Assembly: GCF_000340215.1 (NCBI RefSeq)
Contig: NW_006921548.1
Coordinates: 669,400-733,399, forward strand
Direction of reading: 5' to 3'
Source: Pseudocercospora fijiensis CIRAD86
Lineage: Eukaryota > Ascomycota > Dothideomycetes > Mycosphaerellales > Mycosphaerellaceae
Length of the DNA stretch: 64,000 bases
Part shown: in pieces, positions 47,895 to 59,291 of the stretch
How the letters are laid out: each line of letters opens with the position of its first letter
Numbering within the stretch: the first letter of the stretch is position 1
Made by a program: the position numbers and the translations under genes
The notes under the pieces: generated by a model
Database searches by the model: none
Seen by the model: only the letters and a program-made list of their open reading frames with translations
What the model was told of the DNA's origin: nothing

Positions 47895-49860
47895 ATTATA
47901 CTTATTAATATAATTAATAGTATGCTATTTTTAGGTAGATATATTTTTAATTATAGTATATCTTATACTTCGCCGAGGGCGTAGAGAAAGTTAGACCGAC
48001 TTTGCTTAATCTGTTTCCCTTTATTCTGTTGCTAAGCCGTAAGTAGTAGAGCGTTCTTTGCCGGAGATAACTCCGAGGATTAAGGAGCGTCTATTTCCTC
48101 GCTTCCTATAAGGTCGAGTAACTAAAGTCTAGTATCGACACTAGTCCGCTTATTATAGATATACAAAGTACAAAGCGTATAACCTCGCGAGGAATTCTAG
48201 TTAGCGTCTATCGCGTATCGGGTCGAAGGCTGCGCTTCTTAAAGTATATTTTAAAAGTCGGCGATACTAGCAATTAGGCGCGTCTAGCTATACTGCCCTA
48301 GCCGCCGATTGTTAAGAAGATCTAGAATCTTACCGTTATAGACCTCCTATATAGAGCAAGATAGTAAGTAGTTACCGGGCCGTGTCTAGGCTAATAGTAT
48401 AAGTACAATGCCTACTAATAGTGCATTCTCGGCTTTAAATATTAAGTGCGATTTCCCGGCGCTACTTAGTCTATCCGCGATAATTAGTATAGCTCGTCCC
48501 TATAGAATAGCGGCCGCTACGCTAGCAAACAAGTCGAGTAGTCGATTCTCGAGAGTCTCCGGGCGGCCGGGCCGCTCGAGTATACCTAGTCGAAGTACTA
48601 CGTTTTGCTATCTATAATAACGGTCGCTAGAGCTTAGTTAAAGGTAACCTTTAACGTATAAGGAATCGTATATGTAACGTGCGCTGTATTTAAGAGCCGG
48701 CAAGACATTAAAGTGCGCGCAAAAGACTAGACCGAAGAGATAAGCGTAAGGCGATGCTTGCTAATCAAGTCCTAGTGCTAACTCCTAGTACCTATAAGTA
48801 CGTGCTTATAAGAGGTTCTTACTTCTAAGAGGCTTTGCTCGTAGGCCTTCCTAAGCTATATCGTTCTATATTCGTAAGACTCTTTTACTTGCGAGAGATC
48901 TTAGTGATAAGCCTCTTTTAACTATAAGACTTTAGCCTACTATCCGGAAGTAGCAGCTTATAGCTCCTCTTAACCCTCCTTAGTTCGTAATAGACTCTGC
49001 TTATTAGCCTCCTTTAGCTACGAGAGATTACAATATTCTAAGGCAACTCCGGAACCTAACCTCGTACGATTGCTTAGGCTAGATAATAAGGTATAGTCCG
49101 AGCACGACTCTTCTCTAGCGCTAGAGCCGACAGACGCTCCTAAGATAGCCTAGGGATCTCTAGAAGGGTCCTTAAAGGGCTATAAGTATACTTGTGCGAC
49201 CGAAAACTATTTCTCTATATTCGCGAGACTAATTAGGTCCTCGCACTTTAGGCTATACGCGAAGAGGCTATTAGGTTCCTAGTTATAAGCTTTGCGCTCT
49301 AAAATATATTTAACTTCGGCAGGCCGAAATGTAAAGTTGCTAGTTAATAGACAGTGCTTGCTGCCTAGATTACATTTATAACTAGCGGTTTCTAATTCGT
49401 ATTTAACTTCTATAAGACGGTTTGCGATGCGGCTAATTAGTAGGAAGTGCTTGCGCTTAGAGATTTTCGCTAATATAGCGAACGGCTAGGATATTAAGCT
49501 ATCTAATACGTAAGCAAATAGAATGCCGACTACGTAGGCGTTGTCTCTTACGAGATTAACTTTGTCGACTATGTTTAAAAGGAGTATTGCTAGCAGTTCG
49601 CAGCAAAGGCAAAATATATTGCTATATAACTATTAGTTTATACTCCCGCTATTTAACCTATAGTACTATAGGAATGCTTACTCCTAACTATAACGCGGCC
49701 TCTAGCTAAGAGTTGCCCTACTAATTATAGGACTAAAAAAATACACTGCCGCGAAGAAATAAGCCTAGCCCGATTTAAACAATAGTTTCTCCGCAGCCTA
49801 GAGTTGCTAAGACTTTGCTAGCTTGTATGCTTAGAGAGCTTCCGGAGTCTATCTAGTAAC
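47895..49860 (-). pseudogene. Kinesin, C-terminal motor with upstream coiled coil (kinesin-14-like), RIP-killed
   Basis: Kinesins are ATP-driven microtubule motors. Minus-strand motor motifs in order: ATP-binding loop ADRLSSAGKSHLIF (48,449-48,472; the leading Gly of GxxxxGKS now reads Arg, GGA to AGA); EVYNGKILDLL; switch I NSSRGYTLCTLYI (His of SSRxH now Tyr); switch II LDLIGSE in place of LDLAGSE (about 48,098-48,118, GCA to ATA by two RIP changes); then NFLYALGEV. Upstream in the protein, 48,780-49,050 encodes a coiled coil (LKEANKQSLLRTKEG, QVKESYEYRTIQLRKAYEQS) and a further N-terminal region. Coil before motor indicates a C-terminal motor, as in minus-end-directed kinesin-14. A one-base frame change lies near 48,560-48,600. 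Stops are all TAG/TAA. N-terminal limit uncertain. Confidence 0.75.
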
Positions 49861-51019
49861 TAGTTAGTATTGCTATCGGAGGTAGACGTATATACTAGAG
49901 TTAACTACAAGCAGTACTTAAAGTGTATAGAAAGATCCATTTAGTTGTCTATAGAAGGACTAAGAAGTCGCTTAAATAGTGTAGCGCGTGTATACGGTTT
50001 AGGTCCCGGACCCTGTGTTTTAAGTGTAGTAGTATATAGAAGAGGACTACTATACCTATTAGTATTCTTACGGATAAAGTTAATTAAATATTCTTTAGTC
50101 TTCTTTAGTAGTTGTCTGCCTCTATTTAACTCTTTCGTAGGTCTTTATAAGTCTTAGTATAACATTTCTTCCGGGTCTATTATAGCGGCGTCGTAACTTC
50201 GAGTAGATGTAATAACTCTAATAAGTGAGAATTTTAGTAATTCTTTCGTCGAGTGTGCTTTAAGGTAGCGGGTTAGATTAATGCGATAGATATAGCTATA
50301 CTAGCAAGACTAGATATAGTACTAAAAGCAGTGAGATAGTAGGTAGCTTCCACTTCCGTAATTAGCACCTATCGTGTTTAAAGTGTTGTCTAAGACGTGC
50401 TCTAAGCTCGACGATATCAAAAATAACGAGATAATATTCGTATATAGTAAGTAAAGAGGTATGTTTTACTAAGATAGTATAGAGACCTAGAGTTGCAGCG
50501 TGCTTTAGCCGCGAAGCCGCTAAGCCGCTAACTACTATAGTAGCACTCGAGTATTAGCATAATTAGAACGTAGAAATCGGAAACGATACTTATCCGTATT
50601 AATTGCGAGAAAGTCGATACAAATTTTATAACGAGATGCGACTTAGACCGATTATTATACTAACTGCCTCCCTACTAATGTCTATTTCTGTTTTTGCTAA
50701 TTGCCTCTAATCTTTAGGTTAGTTAGAAGCTTACTGCCTAAGACCGAGGCATAGTAATTAATCTACCTTCTTACTATCTCTAGTTAGGCGCCGTCGCTTA
50801 GTTAGCTTCGGTTCTGCGTTCGCTCGCTTAGGCGAATAGCTAGAAGTCGCACTAGGGACCTTTAGAAGTTCCACGGGCTTCTAAATAAGCGCTAGCTAGT
50901 GACCGTTATATAAAGGATTAATGTGGCGCTTTTTACGGACCTTTAGAACAGGCTACCTTACATGTAATTAAAAGCGGTTTAGTGCGGTAAGGAGCCCCTA
51001 TTCTAGACCTTCTAGGGTA
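49861..51019. other. RIP-mutated DNA, not classified
   Basis: It may include the missing N-terminus or promoter of the kinesin on the minus strand and the upstream end of the Harbinger element. No domain is seen. An open piece of 70 codons at 49,945-50,157 (plus) is Leu/Val/Arg-rich and unconvincing. Confidence 0.4.
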
Positions 51020-52350
51020 TAGACTTTAGCTATAGACCTAACCTCTATACCTAACCTAAAGCTATAGAAGAAGCTACTAAAGAAGCTACTATAGTTACTA
51101 TAACTACTACAATAGCCGTCGCTATTACGAGTAAATACCTCGAGGAAGATAGTAGTAATAAGGAGCGGTAGGTATAACGAGAAGGTAAATCTGCACGTAA
51201 ATACTAGTACCGCTAGTTAAGGCGTAACCGGCTATTTAAACTAGCGAGAATCTATAAGAAGGAGCGCTTCGACCTCGACAGTTATCTAGAGGCTAATATT
51301 AAGGGTAACTTCCGCTTTATAAGGCCTTAGTTAGTAGAGTTAGTAGACCTACTAGATATTAGTTTAATCGTGTTACTAGTTAGACTTAAATTGCCTCCTA
51401 TAACGGTACTTTGTATTATCTATAAGCGGCTATCTAGTCTAAGCTTCTAGAAGGATATAGATAAGAAGTTTAGCTATTTAGCTACTATATTAAGTTACGT
51501 ATTTAACGCGGTTATATATAGCCTAGCGCTAAGGTAGAAGTCCTTCTTATTCTTTAATAAGAGGCGGCTTAGTAAGTAATATCTCCGGAGCCTAGCTTAG
51601 TCGCTATATCTATCGGTTAGAGTGTCTAGTATCTTCAGATATATTAATAGCACTATAAGGAAGATCGCGAGGCCTAGTCGTAACTAGAGGGTGTTCTATA
51701 ATAGCTATAAGCACTTCTATAGCCTTAAATTCTAGGGGGTATAGCTACTAGATAGAATACTACTTATTAATAGCCCTTATCCTAGCTCTTATAGTAATAG
51801 CCGAATAGTACGCGAATCGGGGATTAACTAGGTATAGTATAGCCTATTTAATAATAATAAGGTAGACGACAAGCTCTTTCTCCTTAGTAACTCGGCATAT
51901 AGACAGGTTAATAGTATTATTACGTCTTAGAAGTCGAAGAGAGGCGGTTATCGTAACCCTATATAGGCGTAGGTTACGAAGGAATAGTCGGCTCTACGAT
52001 AGTCGGTCGAATAGGGGTTTAGCGAGGTAACTAATAACTAGCTATTCTTCGAGTATAAGAAAGGGCTACGTACTAGTCTAATGCCGATAGGATCCTGCTA
52101 CCTTATAGCAGTCCTACTTACTAATTGCCTATCTTGTTATTATAGAAACAAGGTCGCTACGTACTATAGTTTAAGCTATTCGGAAATTAGGGATTACCTA
52201 GGTACTAAGTTTGAATTGCTACCTATACCGCTAGTAGATATAGAGGTGCCGGATCTAATACGTATAAACCCTTCTAGTAATAGGTTAGAGGTTAGAAGTA
52301 ATATAGAAGATATAGGGGGGATAGTTATTAATAATAGTAATAAAGAATAG
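51020..52350 (+). pseudogene. PIF/Harbinger-type DDE transposase (RIP-killed)
   Basis: One plus-strand frame runs to TAG at 52,348-52,350. Motifs in order: INSTIRKIARPSRN (usual IDGTxRxIxRP, Asn codon 51,646-51,648); YKHFYSLKF with GVQLLDRILLINSPYP; a PxSxSN segment (usual HD, Asn at 51,796-51,798); LFLLSNSAYRQ (usual LLGDSAY, Asn at 51,889-51,891); SVE-GFSEVTNN (Glu kept, 52,009-52,011); and the typical ending MPIGSCYLIAVLLTNCLSCY (open from 52,081). This is the DDE endonuclease layout of HARBI1-like transposases (Pfam DDE_Tnp_4). Both catalytic Asp codons now read Asn and the neighbouring Gly reads Ser, all G-to-A. Start lost; left end approximate. Confidence 0.75.
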
Positions 52351-52600
52351 GATTAATCGTACCCCCGGGGTAACATTATTGCTTTGCTAGCTAGCCGGCT
52401 ACTATATAGCTTATTATATGCCTAGTGCCTTAGGCTACAACTATATAGACATATAGGTCGAAATTTAGCCTTAGTAGTATTACAACTAATAGTATCGAAG
52501 GTAGTAACAACTATACTAAAGAATTCGCCTCTTACTAAGTTTGTTACTAAGTACGGAACTAGCGAGCACCCGGAACACTATATATAATACTACCGATTCA
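52351..52600. other. RIP-mutated spacer
   Basis: Gap between the transposase stop and the opposing minus-strand frame. It contains ACCCCCGGGGTAACATTATT at about 52,361, related to motifs at 3,429 and 39,953. Confidence 0.4.
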
Positions 52601-53880
52601 ATCCTCCTCGCTTAAGTCTAACACCTCGATTACGCGAATATCTACGTACTAGCGGCTATTAATATCTAATATCTAACGCTTCTAATACCTACGAGACAGT
52701 TCTATCGCTATCGTAGCCGTCGTTACTATCTCCTATTAGTGTAAGAACGTTAGTAACGTAGTTATCGTCTAAACTAAAGTTAGTAACCTACGATAGCTAC
52801 GAAGGAACGAGAGGAATATATCTAATACGGCTAATAAGAAGGGCTCTTAGCTTATTAAACTGACGTACCGTAGAGGCGTATATTAGCTTTATACGCTTCT
52901 TAGAGCGGTTGTCTAGATCGTCTATACGACGTATTAAATAGTAGTCTACCTTAGTAGAAGATCTAGCCCTTAGTCGCTTAGCTAGTGTAGTAATTGCCTC
53001 TCGAAATAGCTCTAACACTTGACTTAACGACCTCTCCTTATTTAGCTACCTCTTACTATCGATATCTAACTGCCGCCGAGTCGTATACAATGTAGCCTCG
53101 GAAGGAGAAGAATTTAATAGTGTCGATAGCGCTAGAACAACTACTACTACTAGACTCGGTATCGAAGGACTCGTAATAGGAGGTAGCTCTTAAAGCCGCT
53201 AAGATATAATACGGAGTATATTGTCTTAGACCTGCTACGCTAGAGTCTTATAGCTACGTAGCTCCTTAGTAGTAAGTAGCTTCTCGCGGAGCTTCTTATT
53301 ATTTAATAATATAGTGTCCTTAAAGCGATTAAGTATCTATTTAAACTCGGAGTCTTTAACTACTATACCGGAAGTAGTAAGAAGGGCTCTATACTCGAGA
53401 ATACGCTTTGCAATCTACCGGGGAATAAGGCTATCTATACCTTTAATAGTACGTTGTCTAGCTAGCCGGTTATCGTTATACTACTTCTAATAGCGCTTAA
53501 CTATATCTCGGATCCGACCCTCTATATAATAGCTAGCATTAGCCTCGAAGTGCTTAATAATTAGTAAGGCGAAGTCGTCTAATATACGGCTATCGCTATT
53601 AACTCGATTGTAGTCGTCTTCTACGCCTTCTAGTAGGTTAAAGTTGTACTAAGAGTCTTTAGTAGTAGTAGAAGGCTTAGTGCTACTAGAATGCTAAGAG
53701 TCGCTTAAATCTAGTATAGGCTATTAGACTATAGCCTATTATTGTTCCTATTGTTGCCGCTATCGCTCGAGGTAAGCCGTTAACGAGGTGTCTATACCCC
53801 TTTAAATAACCGGCCTCCGTAGAGTTGAATTTAGTATCTAGTTAGTAGCTACATTGCTCTCGCTATCGCTATTATAGCTT
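52600..53880 (-). pseudogene. Decayed minus-strand gene facing the Harbinger transposase
   Basis: A single minus-strand frame reads for about 420 codons with roughly a dozen TAG/TAA stops, clearly fewer than background. It goes from a Gln/Ser-rich N-terminus (about 53,850-53,640) through RILDDFALLIIKHFEANASY and RIRDIVKRYQKQYNDNRLAR to a helical C-terminus (open piece 52,797-53,018, MLELFREAITTLAKRLRARS). No domain is recognised. PIF/Harbinger elements often carry a second, Myb/SANT-type ORF, sometimes in opposite orientation, so this is a candidate partner. No clear Myb tryptophans are visible, though Trp codons are the ones RIP removes. Confidence 0.45.
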
Positions 53881-56389
53881 GAATTAGTTAATAAGCTTAC
53901 TATAGACATAGAGCGACTATATAGTAGCCGCTTAACAACCGACTAAATTAGAGGCAATAGACTTCCGACTAAATATAGCTATATTAAAGAGACATCTATA
54001 TAAAGTAGGTTACCTTAAAGAGCTACTCGAATAGGTATAGGCGGTACCTATAATAGTAGGTAGACTAGAGTAGTAAAGGCTAGTATAGAAGAGCCGGAGC
54101 CTAGGTCGATAATACGAGAGGGACAAGAGGGGGGGTCTATAGTAGCTATAATCGAGAATAAGGATAGTTATACTAACAATTAAAGACCTCTCCTACTACT
54201 ATAGGTACCTCTTATCCTATAGATAATATACTATAATCAATCCTCGAATTTAGGTTCTATCTAGTAGCCCCTTAGTAGCCCCTTAGTAGCCCCTATTACT
54301 AATTATAACAACGGCTACATACCTAGACCTTTATATATATAAGCTAGTAGTACCCTCTAGCACTATCTCGAAGACCTAACAGCTACTTTCTACCTTACCG
54401 TCGCCGGTTATAGTATATAGTTTAGTAGTACTAAGAGGCTAATTTGCCTTTAATAAGCCAAGCCGGATAGGGTTTAAGCTACCTTCTATATTCTTCTAAT
54501 ATCTAACTTCTTTAGGCTAAGGTAGGATTACTACCCCTACGAGTTATAAATATAGTGTCTTATATACTTTTAAACGCGCGCGTTTAAAAGCACGGTCTAA
54601 GGTCTACGAGTTAATAATTTACCCCTATTTAAACCGGCGGTCGAAGGATACGGTAGTAACCTTCGTATCTACCTTATTCCCCGACTACGCGAAATTAGTA
54701 GCTTCTAAAGGTCCTTACTAGATAATCGATAGAGTGCGTATCTCTGTTCTAGGATAACTCCTATCCACTTCGACGTGTTTTTATTAACAGCTTTACGTAC
54801 CTACGTATCGTTAGCAAGATTAAGCGTAACTAGATATCGTTACTTACTAGTAACGCGTCGATTATTCGATCGGCGAAGATACGCCGACCGCGTCGAGCAA
54901 TGTCTATCTCTATAACTCTAAGGGCTAAGAGTCGCACTATTTCGATAATGCTTAGTTGTTCTCTACGAACAGTCTTTCTAAGAGCGGTCGTTAGCCGTTA
55001 GGCCTCTATAAAAATATCGATTATACTAGTGTCGGATTTTACTCGCACTACTAGGACGCTATTAAGCTTATATATAGGATTTTAATAAACGTCGGCTATT
55101 AACTTATCGGAATTAAGGTCTAGGTAGCTCTATATATCGTAATAGGTAAGCTTATATAGAACACTAGACGCCTTAGCTACTAGCTAGATAATTTACGTAG
55201 TAGCTTTTAATAGGATTAAGAAGGGTGTAACCGGGGTATCTATATACGACCTTAGACTATTGTCGCTGCATCTAAGCTACGTAGTAGACGATGCCTTTAA
55301 GATTGCCGCGATAGTACTCTTCCGCGATTAGGTAAGAGGGAAAAGACAATCTATACTAAAGACGACAAGGCACGCTCTTAGTCTCTTTAATATAGCTTGC
55401 TTTTAGGTATCTATATAGTATGTTACTATTACTACTCTATAGGCACTATACCTTATCGACCTCGCGCTACGGGTATTAAATCGGAGGGACGTTACTACTA
55501 GGCGCCGCCTCGCTAAGTCGTATTAAGCAGACCGTATACCTATAATAACAACCTTACTACCTATAACGACCGCCGCCGGTAAGGGACCTATTTACGCTAG
55601 GCGCGGCGACTTAACGCGTATTAGAGTATACGGCGACTACTCTCTATACTAATTAGTATAGAAACAGTTACCTCTATCCTCCGCCGTCGTTCTAGCCGCC
55701 TCCGCCGTCGTAATTTAAGCCTACGTAGGTTACTAACTCGGTACTTTAGAATACGTACGCTATAGGCGACGGTACCTTCTAATATAGCATACCTTCTTCG
55801 AACGACGGCAGTTTAATAGACGTTATACGCTAAGTCCTTTATAAATAATAGTACCTTCTATTTGCGCCTACTATACCGAGCGGTCTTCGTTACTCTATTG
55901 TAGCCGCTAATATACCGATATCGTAGCCGTTAAACCTATTAAAATATATACTATAATAGTCGCTAATAGATATATTACAACTTAGCAATTAGTAGGCAGG
56001 GGTGTTTATTAACGACTAGCGATATTTACTAGAAGAATAGCGGCGGCTATTTAATAGTAGGACCTTCGGTAGTAATCTATACTATAGCGGCGGCGGCGGC
56101 GGCAATAGATAATAAGGCAAGGCAAGAGTAAGTAGATATACCTCGAATTTAGCGTAACGGCTATACTATACGTTAACTTTAGCTTTATCGAGTTATTGCT
56201 AGCGACCTTAGTAGAAATTACTATATTCCTAAAGCTCTTTTAAATTTTAAGTATATTTTAACTAAATTTATTAGGGGAGTTGCTAGTAACTCGAGGTAGG
56301 GGATAGGACCGGGGTAAAAGTAGGTTAAGCCAATTAGCGCGAGTTGCTAATATATAGGCTACTCGAGCTATAGCAGTTATATATCGGCA
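53881..56389. other. RIP-mutated DNA, not classified
   Basis: No supported frame. It contains the 24-bp palindrome at 54,567-54,590 and a short GGC repeat (about 56,091-56,103). Confidence 0.4.
54567..54590. repeat. Perfect 24-bp palindrome with alternating CG core
   Basis: Two complementary 12-base arms meet in CGCGCGCG; the outer arms are CTTTTAAA and TTTAAAAG. Every base pairs. It stands out in TA-rich DNA. Confidence 0.85.
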
Positions 56390-57999
56390 AAAATATTATC
56401 CCTAAAAGAAGCCGCGAAGAGTAGAGGAGCGTAACGGGGCGTTTTTAAGAATACGCTAGAAGGAGCTACGCTACGTTAAGAACGAATTAACGAGAATTTA
56501 AAGAAACAGAAACGATTAAGTACTAAAGCAGGACCTAGCAAGAATAGAGATAACGAAGCACGGTTCTACGCTAAAGTACTACAAGCTCTAGAACTATATA
56601 GGCCGTTACTAGAGTCTATAGATTAGCCTTACGTTCTAATACGTCGTCGACTATCTCTACCGCCTCCTCCGATTTCCTTTTACTACCGCTTACTCGCCGC
56701 CTAAGCCTTAGTCTCTAGTGTCGCGCTTAAAGGTAGCGAATAGCGATCCTTAGTCGCTTAGGTAGTCGTCTATTGCTATTTCTACTATCTAGCTTAATGC
56801 CGGCTGTCCCTTCTACCCGAGAGAACGATCGAATTTAGCCTACTAGACTTCTATAGCTATATGCAATGTGTTTGTATAACGTTTATTACTCGGCTATACT
56901 AGATTCGACGTCTGCTAGACAAGGCCTATAGAATAACGAATGTCCTCCGTAGAGAGTACTTATAGACTAGTTAGCCCTCTAAATAGGAAGCTATTAATAT
57001 ACGTAAGCCGTATACCTGCCTTACGACCTATACGCCGATATCTCCTTACTATAGTCTGCTAGTCTTCTACTACGAGTATGTCTCTTCCTAGCCTTGTATA
57101 TTCCCTTCTTAGTTTAAGAACAATACGGCCTCCTGCTACAAGATACTACTTCCAAATTTCTAACGTTGTAGCTAGCTTATTAGCTCTAATAGTCTTAGAA
57201 TCTTTCGAATATATAATTAGCTAAGGACCGAGATAGTTCCTACCGTTAGCGACGACTAACTGCTCTATAACTTAAAAAGGACTTCTAATTACAATATCCT
57301 CCTTAGACTTAGTATTATAATTCGGTACTATATCGCGTTTGCGAATTAGAATAGTAACTATATTCTCTAAACCTCCGATCTAGCGAAAAATTAATCGTAG
57401 GCGACCGTCGCCTATTAGTATAGTATTTTCCTTCTAGATTCTAGATATTAGGATAGGGCGCCGCTTACTTAGACTAAGTTCGCTTATCGTACTATAGTAA
57501 GTAGGCTACTCTATAGAGCTTCGCGTACCTAGTGTCCTACCTTCTCTGTTTCTCGACGAATGTCTTAATACTGTTTGCCTATAGCGCCGTTTTATATAGT
57601 TAGTCTATAGCTTAGCTATATCTTAGAGACAGATTAGGAATGCGAGTAGCTCGCTATCGCTACGAGCAAATATAGTGTTTAGAAAAAGGAGGCTTTACCG
57701 TAGCTTTCTTTATCGTTAATATTTAGTACTAGTAGCTATATAATGTCTGTCTCGTACTAGCAAATTAAGGGATTAATAACAGTCGATCGCAGGCACTATA
57801 TCTAGATATCTTATATCGTATCGTTGCCGACTTTAAAGCTACGTACGTCTACAAATTCTCTAATCTATAAGCAATAACAGACTAAGAGCAGTTCTATAAG
57901 TTTAACCGCAACTATATTGCTATTTATCCTAACTACGACTGCATTAGTAACGCTAAATAGCTAAAAATCTACTAATATCTCGCTAATTACTCTACTTTT
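56390..57999. other. RIP-mutated DNA with a short coding-like stretch
   Basis: About 56,400-56,710 (plus) reads with few stops (RLSTKAGPSKNRDNEARFYA, KVLQALELYRPLLESID) and may be an exon or gene fragment. The rest to 58,000 shows nothing I can support. Confidence 0.3.
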
Positions 58000-58040
58000 G
58001 TCTAATGCTCCGCCTTCCGGCCTAGCTAAGACTTAAGTTG

Positions 58041-58290
58041 ATCTAGCTTCTAAGACCCTAGAAGTCGATATAACCGACAATTAAGAGCCCGCTACTCCTT
58101 ATAGCTTAGCTAGTATTTATATTAATCTAGCTTCTAAGAGCCTAGAAGTCGATATAACCGACAATCTAGAGCCTTCTACTCCCGGCTTAGCTAATACTTA
58201 AGTTAATCTAGCTTCTAAGACCCTAGAAGTCGACATAGTCGGAAATTAAGAGCCTTCTACTCCTCCTGAATTAGGGACTAGTATGCCCTT
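58041..58290 (+). repeat. 84/81-bp in-frame tandem repeat, three copies
   Basis: ATCTAGCTTCTAAGA starts copies at 58,041, 58,125 and 58,206. The spacings of 84 and 81 are both multiples of three, which supports a protein-level repeat. Confidence 0.8.
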
Positions 58291-59121
58291 ATCTACTTAA
58301 TAAGCTAACACTTCTCTAGCCGTCGAGCCTACTACTACGCTCACTAAACGTCTCGCGGAATGTAAGCTAAAGTTGGCTCGTTACGAAGCGTTAGGCCGCC
58401 TCTCCGGGGACCGAGATCTATCTAGTCGTAACGGCATTAAAGCTGCTCTCTAGTATTAGAACAGATTTGTCGGTCCTAACTAACCCGCGCGGTATTTCTA
58501 TAGTAACTTACGGTTAGAGGCCTTTCTAGAAGAGATCCGCGTATAGATTTTTACCGAAGCCTATCGATCCGACGAGGTAATTAATATACTACCTCGGTCT
58601 AACTCCGTTAGTACTAGCAAGAATAAAGTGCTCCGAAAGCTATATCTAGTAAGCGTAACGGACACTAAGGATTCGCTTACACAGTACATACTCGAAGGTT
58701 TCTATAAAGGCAATACTTTTCGATTCTATAACATTATAGCATATTAATATTAGCGTAAGGAACTATCAACCCCGGAAGAGCGGCAGTTCTTAGTTAAAAT
58801 TGCCCTCGGCTCTACGGTTACTACTAAAGTATAAGCCCTTACTACCGAACTAAATATAGTTAAGTTTAAGGCTAAGTATAAAACTATTAAGCTTGTTACT
58901 ATCGTTTAGAAGGGCGATACTACGTTCTATACTACTAGACTACTCGACGTATTTAAGTAGGTTAAGGCCGAGAAGGGTAGTAAGACGGAGAAGGACAAGG
59001 ATAGTAGTTAAAAGAGCTAAAGGACTTCTAGGAAGAATAGCAGTAACATTAAAAAGAACAGCGGTAGCACTAAAGCTGCAGTTGCGGATAGTAGAAGTCT
59101 AATTCCGAAAGTAGTAGGTAA

Positions 59122-59210
59122 GGAGAGCGGTAGTAGTACGAGGACTATAGATTCGAAGAGCGGCAATAGTATAAGGACTGCCGATTCGAGGAGCGGAAGT
59201 CCTATCCGAA
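59122..59210 (+). repeat. 33-bp in-frame repeat, about three copies
   Basis: GAGCGGTAGTAG.., AGCGGCAATAGT.., AGCGGAAGTCCT.. about 33 bp apart; each encodes SG-x-S-x-RT-x-DS-(K/R) on the plus strand. Confidence 0.6.
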
Positions 59211-59291
59211 AAGTAGTTAGCAAGATTAAGAAGGTTATTAGATCTAAGCCTAGCTCGGATAAGGACGAGGACGAGGATAGCGGCGATAACT

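Larger units (their letters stand above)
58000..59291 (+). pseudogene. Decayed gene with internal 27-28 residue repeats and basic/acidic tail
   Basis: One plus-strand frame reads about 430 codons to a genuine TGA (59,289-59,291) with about 18 TAG/TAA stops, fewer than background. The N-terminal third has three repeats of LASKTLEVDITDN-EPSTP. The middle is folded-looking (KRLAECKLKLARYEALGRLS, RNGIKAAL, LRLEAFLEEIRV, LRKLYLVSVTDTKDSLTQYI). The tail is Lys/Ser-rich with an 11-residue repeat (SKSGNSIRTADSRSG) and ends DKDEDEDSGDN. Neither a gag knuckle nor any known domain is seen. Antisense open frames here (59,017-59,223) are shadows of the Lys/Ser tail. Confidence 0.5.

Noticed and set aside
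48408..48617. Plus-strand 69-codon open frame
   Set aside because: Antisense to the kinesin ATP-loop region on the minus strand, where family motifs are clear.
59017..59223. Minus-strand Leu-rich open frame
   Set aside because: Antisense shadow of the Lys/Ser-rich tail of the plus-strand remnant.
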